In this document: one piece after another, positions 42,182-51,655 of the stretch
How positions within the stretch are numbered: the first letter of the stretch is position 1
How the letters are laid out: every line of letters begins with the position of its first letter
Notes under the pieces: model-generated
Database searches by the model: none
What the model was told of the DNA's origin: nothing
The model's input: the letters and a program-made list of their open reading frames with translations, nothing else
Assembly (NCBI RefSeq): GCF_900183385.1
Contig: NZ_FXUT01000006.1
Span: 78,710-142,709 of the forward strand
Length of the DNA: 64,000 nucleotides
Origin: Listeria costaricensis
Lineage (GTDB): Bacteria > Bacillota > Bacilli > Lactobacillales > Listeriaceae
Direction: 5' to 3'
Translations under genes and position numbers: made by a program

Positions 42182-44955
42182 AGATAACAGAAATCGCTAT
42201 TTTAGGCTACGGGAAATGGCAGAACACCACCTTTCGCGATATTCAAGCATTTCAAATGATCTATGGCGAGAATGAGGCTGGCAAGTCTACAATTATGGCG
42301 TTTATCCACAGTATTCTATTCGGTTTTCCAACGAAGCAGCAATCCATCCCGCGTATGGAGCCCAAAAATCAGGGCCCTTATGGCGGCCGGCTGACACTTT
42401 CTGAAACCAGTCTTGGAACGGTTGTTGTCGAACGACTGAAAGGAAAGGCGACAGGGGATGTCAATCTATATCTGGAAGACGGAACGATTGCTGGGGAAGA
42501 GCGACTAGCTGAAATTCTAGCAGATATGGACCGAGCTAGCTATGAAGCCATTTTTTCCTTTGATATTCATGGCTTGCAGCAAATCAACCAAATGAAACAA
42601 AGTGAATTTGAAAAATATCTGCTGCAGGCGGGGACTATTGGTTCCGATAAATTGCTGCGGGCAGTGGCCGATTTGGAAAAACAAATGGATCAGCTATTTA
42701 AACCTAGCGGACGCAACCCGGTAATCAATCAGCAGCTACAGCGTACAAAAGAAAGCCACCAAGCATACATACAGGCAAAATCAGCCAATCAAAAGTATCA
42801 GCAGCTGAAAAAAGAGCTGAATGAGATGGAGCAGCAATTGCATGAGAATCAAGCGGCGGCTACAGCCAATCAGCTGCAAAGGCTTGATTTAGAAACCTTG
42901 CGGCGCAAATGGCCGGTTTATGAGGAATGGCAAGGCCTGAAAAGTTTGACTGAAGCATATGGCGAGCAGGAGTTTCCAACAGATGGGGTGATTCGACTGG
43001 AGCATCTACTGACAGAACTGGGGCAGAAACAAAATCGACACATGCAGTTGAAAGAACGCCAGCAGACGCTTAAAGAAAACCCTGCTTTTGAACAGAAGGA
43101 AGAGGCAGATGCGCTTCTTATTCAGATTGAGACGAGCTTAAATGAATGGCCGCTTTATCAAGATAAAGCAAAGCGACGTGAAGAGCTAAAAAAACGTTTA
43201 CGCGAAGAAACGATTCTTGAAGGACAATTGGCGAAAGAGATAGGCTTAACCGACTTTGATATTGATGTATCTCAAACGGCGTTACAACAGGCAGAAGAAT
43301 TAGCAGTTGCAGAGCAAAAATATCAACAGCGGGCAGATCGGCTGAACACACAAAAAAGTGAGAAGGAACAGTTGATTCGCAAAAAAGAAATACAGCTTGA
43401 AAGAATCGAAGCTGAACTATGGCCTGCCGACAAGATCGCGCATTTTGAGGCAGAATATCAATCACGGCGGCGAACCAAAGCGATGCCACCAAATGGGCAA
43501 AAAGGCGCGATCATCAGTGGGGGAATGGGTGTCATCCTGTTGATTATGGCCAGTTTTCTTTCAGTATGGTGGCTCGGTCTGATTGGCGGTCTCGGTTTGT
43601 TAGTCAGTGCAGGCTTCTTTTTCAGCAATAGACCGAAAAGTGGGCAGGAAACAAGTCAAGTTGAAATGATGGCCTATTTTGAACAAAAACAAAAACGGCA
43701 GAATTGGCAAAATCTCCTTGCTGAAACGGACGAACTAGCCTTGGCGCTTGCAGAGTATGAAAAAGAGGCCGATAAACTAGCAGCAGATAGCCGAAAGCAT
43801 CAAGTAGCTGAGCAACAATTTTTGGCTTCGTTAGGACTATCAGCCAAGGGGGAAGATTCACTTGTGCTGATCGCCCAAAAACGTCTCTCCTGTCAAGAAT
43901 TCCATAAACAAAATCAGCAGAGACGGAAGGAGATTGAGCAAATAAATCTCTTTCAAAAAGAATGGGCGGCTGTGGTATCAGGTCTGTCTGTGACAACAAC
44001 GAACGCACCTATAGAAGAGCAGGTAGCAGAAATGCGTCATTTTCTCAAACGAAATCGAGCTGAAGCGGAAGCTGGTATTAAAATCCAAGAAAAACTGGAG
44101 CAAATTGAGCAGGACATTCAATTGCTTGAACGAGATATGGATAGCTTGCTGGCCGCAAAACAGGCACTTTATCGTGATGCGAAGGTAAAGGATGAAACGA
44201 GTTTTCGACAAGCTGCAAAACAGGCACAGGATTATCTCCAAGCAAAAGAACGAATGCAGCTCTTAAAAGGCCAACTGCCCGATGAACAAGTTCTTCAATT
44301 GAGTCAGTATGATAGGCAGACAGAGCTTGAAAAACAGGATTTAGCACTTGCCGAGATAGCGAAAAGCTTGGCACAGGAGGAACATGATTTACGCAATGAG
44401 CGGATGAAAAACGTCCATCAAATCGAACAGCTAGAAGAAGGCGGAACATACAGCGAGCTAGTGCAGCACTACTATATGGAAAAGAATGAACTGCAGGAGT
44501 TAGCGGAGCAATGGATGGAGCTTAAGACGGCACAAGCCCTAATCTACGAGACAATGAACCATCTGCAGGAAGATAAATTTCCGAAAGCCCGCCAGTTTGC
44601 TGCCAACTACTTTGCAGAATTAACGAATGGCGCATACAAAGATGTCCGATTCCAAGATGAGAAGCTCGAAGTCGTGCGACAAGATGATCTTCATTTTCGA
44701 CCGGAAGAATTGAGTCAGGCGACCAAAGAGCAGCTTTACCTAGCTGTACGCTTTACACTGATCGATATCATATCCGAAGACTATCCACTACCACTGCTTA
44801 TTGATGACGGATTCGTTAATTTTGATGCCAAGCGACTTGATGCAATTATGAAGCTGCTAGAAAAACGCAAAGGAAAGAACCAGATTTTATTTTTCACTTG
44901 CCATAAGCAGGCAGATAAATATTTTTCCGAACAAGAGTCACTCGTGCTATACTAA
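42178..44955 (+). CDS. yhaN: SbcC-like AAA/SMC-type ATPase, YhaN
   Basis: Rad50/SbcC-like partner of YhaO, 925 aa. The N-terminal half of the ABC-type head has Walker A GENEAGKST (Lys36) and FDIHGLQQINQ; two long coiled coils surround a hydrophobic insert with two spans (about residues 443-482, VILLIMASFLSVWW), which is unusual for SbcC but typical of YhaN. The C-terminal head has the signature-like LSQATKEQLYLAVRF, Walker B PLLIDDGFVNFD, and a final FFTCHKQAD. The membrane insert suggests a membrane-tethered nuclease complex. Coupled to yhaO by ATGA overlap and followed by yhaM after 40 bases. Confidence 0.92.
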   Translation: MKITEIAILGYGKWQNTTFRDIQAFQMIYGENEAGKSTIMAFIHSILFGFPTKQQSIPRMEPKNQGPYGGRLTLSETSLGTVVVERLKGKATGDVNLYLEDGTIAGEERLAEILADMDRASYEAIFSFDIHGLQQINQMKQSEFEKYLLQAGTIGSDKLLRAVADLEKQMDQLFKPSGRNPVINQQLQRTKESHQAYIQAKSANQKYQQLKKELNEMEQQLHENQAAATANQLQRLDLETLRRKWPVYEEWQGLKSLTEAYGEQEFPTDGVIRLEHLLTELGQKQNRHMQLKERQQTLKENPAFEQKEEADALLIQIETSLNEWPLYQDKAKRREELKKRLREETILEGQLAKEIGLTDFDIDVSQTALQQAEELAVAEQKYQQRADRLNTQKSEKEQLIRKKEIQLERIEAELWPADKIAHFEAEYQSRRRTKAMPPNGQKGAIISGGMGVILLIMASFLSVWWLGLIGGLGLLVSAGFFFSNRPKSGQETSQVEMMAYFEQKQKRQNWQNLLAETDELALALAEYEKEADKLAADSRKHQVAEQQFLASLGLSAKGEDSLVLIAQKRLSCQEFHKQNQQRRKEIEQINLFQKEWAAVVSGLSVTTTNAPIEEQVAEMRHFLKRNRAEAEAGIKIQEKLEQIEQDIQLLERDMDSLLAAKQALYRDAKVKDETSFRQAAKQAQDYLQAKERMQLLKGQLPDEQVLQLSQYDRQTELEKQDLALAEIAKSLAQEEHDLRNERMKNVHQIEQLEEGGTYSELVQHYYMEKNELQELAEQWMELKTAQALIYETMNHLQEDKFPKARQFAANYFAELTNGAYKDVRFQDEKLEVVRQDDLHFRPEELSQATKEQLYLAVRFTLIDIISEDYPLPLLIDDGFVNFDAKRLDAIMKLLEKRKGKNQILFFTCHKQADKYFSEQESLVLY

Positions 44956-44995
44956 AAGATGAAACCCAGCATGATATAGAAAGAAGGCGATGCAA

Positions 44996-45943
44996 ATGGA
45001 AAAGAAATTACTTGATTATGAAGTAGGGGCTGGTGTGGATCTGTTTTTACTGATCAAATCCAGCATAAAAGGAATTGCAAGTAACGGGAAGCCATTTTTA
45101 AGTTTAGTTTTACAGGATAAATCAGGAGAGCTGGAAGCCAAACTGTGGGATGTATCGGATAACGATGAGACGAACTACGCTGCACAACAAATTGTTCATA
45201 TTGTAGGAGACATACAAAATTATCGCGGTCGCAAGCAGTTGAAAATTCGGCAGATTCGGCAAGCGACTCCGGTTGATCATGTAAAGCCCGGTGATTTCAT
45301 GGAAACAGCACCGATCGATAAAGATGAAATCGCAAATGAAGTGATGCAGTTTATCTTTGAAATGAAGAATGCCAATTTGGTTCGCATTACACGTTCTCTT
45401 TTAAAGAAATATCAGGATCGATTTTATGATTATCCAGCGGCCGTTCGACATCATCATGAATTTGTTTCGGGGCTTAGCTTCCATGTTGTGTCCATGCTTC
45501 GACTGGCAAAATCCATTGCCGATCTATATCCGACGGTCGACCGTGACTTACTCTATGCAGGTGTCATTCTACATGATCTTGGCAAAGTCATTGAGCTTTC
45601 GGGACCAGTTTCAGCTACCTACACACTTGAAGGGAATTTGATCGGTCATATTTCGATTGTAGTGGAGGAAGTAAGCAAAATGGCCGAAGAACTACAAATT
45701 GACGGAGAAGAAGTTGTCGTATTGAAGCATGTCCTTCTTGCACATCATGGCAAAGGAGAATGGGGAAGTCCCAAACCACCACTTGTTCGTGAAGCAGAAA
45801 TCCTACATCAAATCGACTTGATGGATGCAACAATGAACATGATGGACAAAGCTTTGCGTCATACCAAACCGGGTGAATTCAGTGAGCGCGTTTTTGGTTT
45901 AGATAATCGTTCTTTTTATCGTCCTAATTTTGATCAGGAATAA
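44996..45943 (+). CDS. yhaM: 3'-5' exoribonuclease YhaM
   Basis: Cytosolic enzyme of 315 aa that trims RNA and single-stranded DNA from the 3' end. An N-terminal OB fold (about 10-95, [19 protein letters not shown]) is followed by an HD domain (about 155-290) with [25 protein letters not shown] and [13 protein letters not shown] as the metal residues. The ribosome site AGAAGG (44982-44987) is eight bases from ATG 44996; ATG 44990 is too close. Last gene of yhaO-yhaN-yhaM; terminator follows. Confidence 0.95.
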   Translation: MEKKLLDYEVGAGVDLFLLIKSSIKGIASNGKPFLSLVLQDKSGELEAKLWDVSDNDETNYAAQQIVHIVGDIQNYRGRKQLKIRQIRQATPVDHVKPGDFMETAPIDKDEIANEVMQFIFEMKNANLVRITRSLLKKYQDRFYDYPAAVRHHHEFVSGLSFHVVSMLRLAKSIADLYPTVDRDLLYAGVILHDLGKVIELSGPVSATYTLEGNLIGHISIVVEEVSKMAEELQIDGEEVVVLKHVLLAHHGKGEWGSPKPPLVREAEILHQIDLMDATMNMMDKALRHTKPGEFSERVFGLDNRSFYRPNFDQE

Positions 45944-45957
45944 AAAAATTATATAAA

Positions 45958-46014
45958 AAAATAAGAGCTTTGACATGCAGGTTCTAACTGTCCCGCATGC
46001 CAAAGCTCTTTTTT
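45958..46014 (+). terminator. Terminator of yhaM
   Basis: 16-base arms AAGAGCTTTGACATGC / GCATGCCAAAGCTCTT with one bulged mismatch, then T6. Confidence 0.88.
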
Positions 46015-46020
46015 CTTGCA

Positions 46021-46055
46021 TAAGAAAACCCCGGTCTCTTTTAGGGAGACCGGGG
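46021..46055 (-). terminator. Terminator of prsA
   Basis: Stem CCCCGGTCTC / GAGACCGGGG; on the minus strand it is followed by TTTTCTTA. Confidence 0.85.
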
Positions 46056-46066
46056 GAAGAAAAAGC

Positions 46067-47023
46067 TTATTTGCTGGAAGAACTGTCGTCACTCTTAGAG
46101 CTGTCATCGCTCTTAGATGAGCTATCGTCACTCTTTGATTTGGAAGAATCGCTAGAAGAGGAAGAGCTGCTAGTAGATGTATATTGGCTAAGAGCATCTT
46201 TCAAATCTTCATCTTCAATCTTCACGTTGGCTTCTTTTAGTTCTTTCGAGATTGCTTTTTGCATGTTTTCAGTCGTTAATTGACTTTGAACATAATCTTC
46301 TTTGACTTGTTTCTTATCTTTGTCATACGTTGTTTTTTCTGCTGGTTTGTCCATTTTGATGATGTGCCAGCCGTAAGAAGTTTGAACTGGGTCACTGATG
46401 TCACCTTTGTTTTTCAAGCTGTAAGCTGCTTTTTCAAAGGCTTCATCCATTTGTCCAGGACCGAATTCAGGCAATTTACCACCGTTGTCTTTAGTGTTGG
46501 TATCCGTAGAATATTCTTTTGCAAGATCATCCCAGTTACCGCCATCTTTAAGTTTTTGTTCCACTTCATTCGCTTTATCTTCACTGTCGACTAGAATATG
46601 AGAAACCGTAATTTTTGGTTCCCAAGTTTCATAATATTTTTTCAGTGTTTTGTCGTCAGTCTTCACATTTGCTTCAGTTGCCTTTTGAATTAACAAATTA
46701 TAGCGGATGTTATCTTTGAAAGTCTCTTCAGTCAAGCCACTTTGTTGAAGAACCGCGCTGAATTGATCGCCATATTGTTTTTCGTATTCTTTGTACTTCG
46801 CATTGACTTCATCATCTGTCACTTTGTATTTATCAGAAAGGACTTTTTCGATAGTCAATTGTTGAACGGTTTGTTCACCGTACTTATCTTTCATTGCATC
46901 GTACATTTCATCTTTTGTTACATCTCCTGCGTCGGTTTTAACAACAGTACCGCCGCCCCCGCATGCAGCGAGTGAGAACATTGCCACAAGCATGACAAGT
47001 CCAAGTGCTAATTTCTTTTTCAT
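46067..47023 (-). CDS. prsA: Foldase lipoprotein PrsA (peptidyl-prolyl isomerase)
   Basis: Extracytoplasmic lipoprotein folding secreted proteins. Signal peptide with lipobox LAAC (lipidated Cys near residue 21), N-terminal helical chaperone part, parvulin-type PPIase domain (about 138-235; VSHILVDSEDKANEV, FGPGQMDEAFEKAAYSL, SYGWHIIKMDK), and a C-terminal helix. The last 36 residues are almost only Ser, Asp and Lys in short repeats, longer than in usual PrsA (about 290 aa; here 318). Start ATG 47023 follows GGAGCG at a longish 13 bases. No PrfA-box palindrome (TTAACANNTGTTAA) is upstream. In B. subtilis prsA sits in the same neighbourhood. Confidence 0.95.
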   Translation of the reverse strand: MKKKLALGLVMLVAMFSLAACGGGGTVVKTDAGDVTKDEMYDAMKDKYGEQTVQQLTIEKVLSDKYKVTDDEVNAKYKEYEKQYGDQFSAVLQQSGLTEETFKDNIRYNLLIQKATEANVKTDDKTLKKYYETWEPKITVSHILVDSEDKANEVEQKLKDGGNWDDLAKEYSTDTNTKDNGGKLPEFGPGQMDEAFEKAAYSLKNKGDISDPVQTSYGWHIIKMDKPAEKTTYDKDKKQVKEDYVQSQLTTENMQKAISKELKEANVKIEDEDLKDALSQYTSTSSSSSSSDSSKSKSDDSSSKSDDSSKSDDSSSSK

Positions 47024-47138
47024 ATAAAAAAACACGCTCCTTAGTTGATTGGGAATAATCTCCATAAACACATAAATACTATACCATAAAAATCATGGAA
47101 AAAGAAAAGATGTTAAAATTTTAATCATATTCTCATCT

Positions 47139-47678
47139 CTAATCTGAGATTAAAATAGAGAAACCTCGTTCAGCATCTTCCACAAAACAGTTTCTTGGCA
47201 TGTGCCAAAGTTTGCGAATGTGGATAAAGTCTGGATAACTCATGCCGATATGAACAGAAAGCAAAATCAAGAAAATCGGCGTATTATAGAGCGGATACAC
47301 AACCATAAGACCAATCAAACACACAGAGATTAGGACGAATGGGAAAATGAGCGAGGCAATATAACGCCACTTTGGAATGATCCGGTGAATCCGTACTTGC
47401 ATACATGGCATGATATAAAAGTGGCGTTTGAAATGAACAGCCACTCCTGCACGATATTTCCATGCAGCCAGGATGTGAAGCATTTTATGCAGCGGATAAA
47501 TCAACAGTAAACCGATAAATGCCAAAAGGTTATACTTGGTTGAAAAATCATCATGTGTAAAGAAATTTCGAGCTAAAAAGATGATACAGAGTGCAGCAAG
47601 CCAGATTAACAGGCTTTTCAAGAAACGGCGGTTAAACTCATCGCGTCTCTCCGTATTCACCGATTTTAAGCAGCGCAT
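47139..47678 (-). CDS. DUF3267 membrane protein
   Basis: Integral membrane protein of 179 aa of the DUF3267 family (predicted zincin-like membrane peptidases). Four spans are visible (about 22-42, 53-72, 110-130, 133-152). The expected HExxH zinc motif reads HKMLH within LIYPLHKMLHILA, so the catalytic Glu is replaced by Lys; enzymatic activity is doubtful. Start ATG 47678 follows GGAGGA. Lies between ytxH and prsA on the same strand, without a shared transcript being evident. Confidence 0.78.
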   Translation of the reverse strand: MRCLKSVNTERRDEFNRRFLKSLLIWLAALCIIFLARNFFTHDDFSTKYNLLAFIGLLLIYPLHKMLHILAAWKYRAGVAVHFKRHFYIMPCMQVRIHRIIPKWRYIASLIFPFVLISVCLIGLMVVYPLYNTPIFLILLSVHIGMSYPDFIHIRKLWHMPRNCFVEDAERGFSILISD

Positions 47679-47817
47679 TAAAAACAGTCCTCCGATAACA
47701 AGCAAAATTCATCTGCTCCCGCAAATGATACCATCATATTGTAGTATCATAGAACCGACTTTTCAACCTTTTTTTCCAAAAAAATAAATCTTTGGCGAAA
47801 GTGTAACAATTTCTTCA

Positions 47818-47870
47818 TAAAAAAAACAGAAACTCCGTAAAAGGAAAACAAGTCCTTTTACAGAGTTTCT
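47818..47870 (-). terminator. Terminator of ytxH
   Basis: 18-base arms AGAAACTCCGTAAAAGGA / TCCTTTTACAGAGTTTCT (one mismatch), then T8 on the minus strand. Confidence 0.9.
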
Positions 47871-47871
47871 A

Positions 47872-48234
47872 TTATTTTGCATCTTTTTTTAATGTTTTTT
47901 CAAGGTCAGAAATAGTTTTCTGCATGTCCTTGATTTCATCTTTCAGTCGCTTTTTCTCCGGCTCCATTTCTTCATTCCATTTGGCAACAGAATCTACAAT
48001 ATCGCTTGAAACGTCTTTCAAAAGTGTAGAGCCTTCATTGCCGAGAACTTGAATGGATTGAACCAGTTCATTGGCGTTGTATGCGAGTTCCTTTAAAATA
48101 ACGCCAGCTTCACCTGATTTTTGTGCGAGATCTTCGCGCAATTCGCGTCCGGATTTCGGTGCAAATAGTATTGAAGCAGCAGCACCTGTTGCAGCACCTG
48201 CCAGAATTCCAAAAATAAATGATTTTTTATCCAT
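47872..48234 (-). CDS. YtxH-domain protein
   Basis: 120-aa protein with an N-terminal hydrophobic segment (FIFGILAGAATGAAASILF) followed by the YtxH signature APKSGRELREDL and a long amphipathic helical tail, ending in a coiled coil (DEIKDMQKTISDLEKTL). YtxH proteins are general-stress-linked, membrane-associated and of unknown function. Start ATG 48234 lies eight bases after AGGAG. Between hit and DUF3267 on the minus strand, with a strong terminator after it. Confidence 0.88.
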   Translation of the reverse strand: MDKKSFIFGILAGAATGAAASILFAPKSGRELREDLAQKSGEAGVILKELAYNANELVQSIQVLGNEGSTLLKDVSSDIVDSVAKWNEEMEPEKKRLKDEIKDMQKTISDLEKTLKKDAK

Positions 48235-48299
48235 AAGAATCACTCCTTAGAAAATATGAATCCATAAATAACCGATTGAACGGATCTTGTCTCTGAGCA

Positions 48300-48722
48300 C
48301 TACTGAATGTGGGCAGCGATTGATTCAGCCAATTCCTGAAAACTCTCCTGTGTATAGGAACCAGAATTGTCCTTCCATTTTAAGCCAAAATCATCTTTTG
48401 CGGAGTAACGCGGCAACAAATGAATATGGGTATGGAAAACAGATTGACTTGCAACCTCTTCATTGTTATTCAAAACATTCAAGCCTTCCAGAGCCAATGT
48501 TTCTTTTAATGCATTCGCGATTTTAGGCACGCGGCGGAACACTTCAGCAGCCTCATCTTCCGGCAAATCAAAAATATTGCGCGCATGTGTTTTGGGAATG
48601 ATGAGCGTATGTCCTTTTGTTACCTGACTAAGATCAAGGAACGCATAGACTTTTTCGTCTTCATAAACTTTAGCAGAAGGGATATCGCCCTTTGCAATCT
48701 TGCAAAAAATACAATCATCCAT
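48300..48722 (-). CDS. hit: HIT-family nucleotide-binding protein
   Basis: Histidine-triad hydrolase of 140 aa acting on nucleoside phosphoramidates or dinucleotides. The N-terminal zinc-type CIFCKI, LDLSQVTKGHTLIIPK and the triad HTHIHLLPR are complete. Start ATG 48722 has GAGGTGG about ten bases upstream; a GTG four codons earlier is the alternative. Placed divergently from ecsA, an arrangement shared with B. subtilis. Confidence 0.95.
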   Translation of the reverse strand: MDDCIFCKIAKGDIPSAKVYEDEKVYAFLDLSQVTKGHTLIIPKTHARNIFDLPEDEAAEVFRRVPKIANALKETLALEGLNVLNNNEEVASQSVFHTHIHLLPRYSAKDDFGLKWKDNSGSYTQESFQELAESIAAHIQ

Positions 48723-48898
48723 TAAAAAGGCCACCTCTCATTTCATATCTCTCCATTTAAATGTACCATACTTAGAGGCTAAAATCATTCCTCGAAGCTA
48801 AAGTTTTGGTAAATTTTTAGGGAAAAGATTCATTTTATGCTATGATGAAAGAAAACACCTGCATGCAGCTTGCAAAAAGCAAAGGAGGAAGTCGGCAG

Positions 48899-49648
48899 AT
48901 GACTTTATTAGAAGTAGAACATTTAACGGGCGGCTATACAAAGCGACCGGTCCTTCAGGATATTTCCTTTTCACTCGATGAGAAGCAGATCACGGGTCTG
49001 ATAGGGCTTAATGGCGCTGGTAAAAGCACGACAATCAAACATATAACCGGTCTGATGCAGCCAAAAGATGGAAGCATTAAGATTGAAGGGATTACACTTT
49101 CAGATGATGTCGAAGCGTATCGTTCTAAATTTGCTTATATTCCAGAAACCCCAGTGTTATATGAAGAATTGACACTAAAAGAGCATTTAGAGCTGACCGC
49201 GATGGCTTACGGTCTAACAGAAGAAGAACTTGAAGCAAGAATTCGACCGCTTTTGAAAGAATTCCGTCTTGAAAGTAAACTCAACTGGTTTCCGGCACAT
49301 TTTTCAAAAGGAATGAAGCAGAAAGTGATGATCATGTCTGCTTTTCTTATTCAGCCGAAACTTTATATCATTGATGAACCGTTTGTGGGTCTTGATCCGC
49401 TTGGCATCCAATCGCTATTAGACTGGATTAAAGAGATGCGGGACAATGGGGCAAGCATTTTGATGTCCACGCATATTCTTGCTACAGCAGAAAAATACTG
49501 CGATCGTTTTATCATTCTTCATCAAGGCAGAATCCGAGCGGAAGGAACGCTGCGAGATTTGCAGGAACAATTCGGGATGAGCGGGGCATCTCTGGATGAA
49601 ATCTATATTCAGCTGACGAAAGAAGAAGCCAATGAAACTGGAATTTAA
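48899..49648 (+). CDS. ecsA: ABC transporter ATP-binding protein EcsA
   Basis: ATPase (249 aa) of the Ecs transporter that supports protein secretion and intramembrane proteolysis by RasP in B. subtilis. Walker A GLNGAGKST, signature-region HFSKGMKQKVMIMSAFL (SKGMKQ in place of SGGQ, as in EcsA), Walker B LYIIDEPFVGLDPLG and switch His in STHILATA. Start ATG 48899 after AAAGGAGG; the longer reading from 48842 has no ribosome site. Overlaps ecsB by 17 bases. Confidence 0.95.
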   Translation: MTLLEVEHLTGGYTKRPVLQDISFSLDEKQITGLIGLNGAGKSTTIKHITGLMQPKDGSIKIEGITLSDDVEAYRSKFAYIPETPVLYEELTLKEHLELTAMAYGLTEEELEARIRPLLKEFRLESKLNWFPAHFSKGMKQKVMIMSAFLIQPKLYIIDEPFVGLDPLGIQSLLDWIKEMRDNGASILMSTHILATAEKYCDRFIILHQGRIRAEGTLRDLQEQFGMSGASLDEIYIQLTKEEANETGI

Positions 49649-50858
49649 TAGTCGAGAGTTTTGGAAAAAACGGTTTTCCACCTATTCGGATGAAGTGGTC
49701 AAATATCTCCGCTATATTTTTAATGACCACCTGTTATTCGTTTTGATTATCGGCGTGGGGGCACTTATTTTCTATTACTCGGCATGGGTCAAAACTTTGA
49801 CACCTGTTTTCCCGGCCATTCCTTTAATGGTCGTCATGCTGACCGCTGCTATTGTATTTGGCTCTGTTGCCACACTTCTCAAGCGTCCAGATGCCGTCTA
49901 TCTGATTGTGCAGGAAAAAGAGATGGCGCACTATTTTAAAAAGGCCCAGATGACGAGCTTTTGGATGCAAGCTTATTTGTATATACTGGTTCTTTTGGCA
50001 GCCATGCCGATGTATGCGGCCGTGACCGGTTTTTCTTACGATCGTTTTTTCGTGCTGGTCGTCATGTTGGGACTTTTAAAATTATGGAATATCTTTTTTA
50101 GCTTTCAGGCGAGTAAACTTGAAGCAAGCGACACCGGCTGGCTATATTTCCGCGTATTGCTGACCGCACTGATTGTCTATTTGTTACTGGGTTTTTCGTT
50201 CATTTGGACGATTCCAGTGACGCTCGTATTGCTGTTCTCAAGCTATTATATGCTGCTGACTAAAACGCGGGAGCTTACGATTCGTTGGGAATACTTGATT
50301 GATAAAGAAGAGGCGCGGATGAACCGGTTCTACCGCTTGGTGAATTTGTTTGCGGATGTGCCGCATTTAAAAGGAACGGTCAAACGCAGAAGCTATTTGG
50401 ATTTTCTTTATCGGCCGATTCCTTATGCAAAACGAAAAACATTCGCCTATTTGTTTAGCAGGACCTTTGTCAGAACGAATGAATATGTGGGGCTTTACGT
50501 GCGGCTCACCATTATTGCGGCCATCCTGATGATCTTTATTCAGGGATTTTATCTGAACATTTTATTCTCGCTCATCTTTTTATATCTGACGGGTTTCCAA
50601 TTTATTCCGATGCTGAAACATTTTGACGGTCAGTTGATGTTGAAACTCTATCCAATTGATGATGCCTGGCGCAGTCGGAGCTTTATTCATTTTGTGCGGA
50701 TTTTGCTTGCTTTTCAGGCAATCCTATTCGGCATCATTGGCATTGCTCAAAACGACTCCGTTAGCGGGCTGATTATTCTAGCCATCAACCTAGCATTCGT
50801 AGGGCTTTTTACTTTCTTGTATGTGCCATATCGTGTGAAAAAATTATTAGAACAATAG
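49632..50858 (+). CDS. ecsB: ABC transporter permease EcsB
   Basis: Membrane subunit of the Ecs transporter, 408 aa, with paired spans near residues 33-50, 60-80, 110-130, 137-155, 170-215, 290-325 and 355-400. DEVVKYLRYIFNDHLLFV at the start and RSYLDFLYRPIPYAKRK in the central loop are EcsB features. Start codon inside the end of ecsA. No ecsC follows; instead a terminator. Probably exports peptides, not proven. Confidence 0.93.
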   Translation: MKLEFNSREFWKKRFSTYSDEVVKYLRYIFNDHLLFVLIIGVGALIFYYSAWVKTLTPVFPAIPLMVVMLTAAIVFGSVATLLKRPDAVYLIVQEKEMAHYFKKAQMTSFWMQAYLYILVLLAAMPMYAAVTGFSYDRFFVLVVMLGLLKLWNIFFSFQASKLEASDTGWLYFRVLLTALIVYLLLGFSFIWTIPVTLVLLFSSYYMLLTKTRELTIRWEYLIDKEEARMNRFYRLVNLFADVPHLKGTVKRRSYLDFLYRPIPYAKRKTFAYLFSRTFVRTNEYVGLYVRLTIIAAILMIFIQGFYLNILFSLIFLYLTGFQFIPMLKHFDGQLMLKLYPIDDAWRSRSFIHFVRILLAFQAILFGIIGIAQNDSVSGLIILAINLAFVGLFTFLYVPYRVKKLLEQ

Positions 50859-50860
50859 TG

Positions 50861-50911
50861 AAAAGCGCTGAACAAGATAGACAAATCGTCTGTCCGTTCA
50901 GCGCTTTTTTT
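50861..50911 (+). terminator. Terminator of ecsAB
   Basis: 13-base stem AAAAGCGCTGAAC / GTTCAGCGCTTTT, T7 after it. Confidence 0.9.
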
Positions 50912-50951
50912 GTATAGCTGAGAGGGTATGGCTCCCAGTCTTTTTCTAGTA

Positions 50952-51455
50952 TCATTTGCTATCATGTGAGAATTCAGGGAAGTGATAGATATCAATGTGG
51001 GAGAAACCAATCTGTGAATTATTTTGTGTCATAATCTGAATCACTTCTTTATGGTATTTGGTTCCTTTCCACAGTTGATAGTCCCGCTCTGAATGCCAGA
51101 AAGTAACGACTAGAAATTTATTGTTTTTGGTGGACTGACCGAGTATCAAGGCCTGGAAACCAGTAGCGTCACGTAAATGCAAACGCAACCCCTGCACTGT
51201 TTTTAAGAAAAGAGGCGTTTCTTCATCGCGAACCATGATATATTCAAAAACGACGGTGCCAAATCCACGGATATCCCCTTGGCGCTGCAACTCACGATAG
51301 GTGGCTTCTTCGCGAAAAACACTTGGCCCGGCTGATTCGTGAAAGAGCAGTGACTGATGGAAGTTTTGCAGTAGAATAATCGGCTCATTCGGATGCTCTT
51401 GCAAAATTTGGCGAAGATAGTGTTCCGTTCCTGTCGTAATATACATATTTTTCAT
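50952..51455 (-). CDS. hmoB: Heme-degrading monooxygenase-like protein (HmoB type)
   Basis: 167-aa protein with a C-terminal antibiotic-biosynthesis-monooxygenase (ABM) ferredoxin-like fold, as in HmoB and IsdG-type heme oxygenases: FKTV-like strand LFLKTVQGLRLHLRDATGF, then FLVVTFWHSERDYQLWKGTKYH with the His that may bind heme iron. The N-terminal 65 residues form the extra half typical of HmoB. Start ATG 51455 follows CGGAGTC. Divergent from hemE, the same context as yhgC (hmoB) in B. subtilis and lmo2213 in Listeria. Role: release of iron from heme, inferred from family. Confidence 0.88.
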   Translation of the reverse strand: MKNMYITTGTEHYLRQILQEHPNEPIILLQNFHQSLLFHESAGPSVFREEATYRELQRQGDIRGFGTVVFEYIMVRDEETPLFLKTVQGLRLHLRDATGFQALILGQSTKNNKFLVVTFWHSERDYQLWKGTKYHKEVIQIMTQNNSQIGFSHIDIYHFPEFSHDSK

Positions 51456-51500
51456 GATAAAGACTCCGTTCTGTTTATAAAATAATTAAGGATAATCCCA

Positions 51501-51515
51501 TGATAACATTTATCT
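51501..51515. promoter_or_regulatory. Weak Fur-like box between hmoB and hemE
   Basis: TGATAACATTTATCT matches 11 of 14 defined positions of TGATAATNATTATCA, 46 bases before hmoB. Tentative. Confidence 0.3.
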
Positions 51516-51655
51516 GACCCTTCTTTTCCACATTTGGTAGATTATAAACTTTTGCACAAGCAACATGTTTGGTTTTGAGTAAGGATTCTAGTATCCTAGT
51601 ACTGAAGTAATCAGTAGAGATATGTGTGAAACTGAACATAAAGGAGCGAGAAGCT

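Noticed and set aside
47024-47138. PrfA box before prsA
   Set aside because: No TTAACANNTGTTAA-like palindrome; the TTAAAATTTTAA at about 47112-47125 lacks the required bases and is far upstream.
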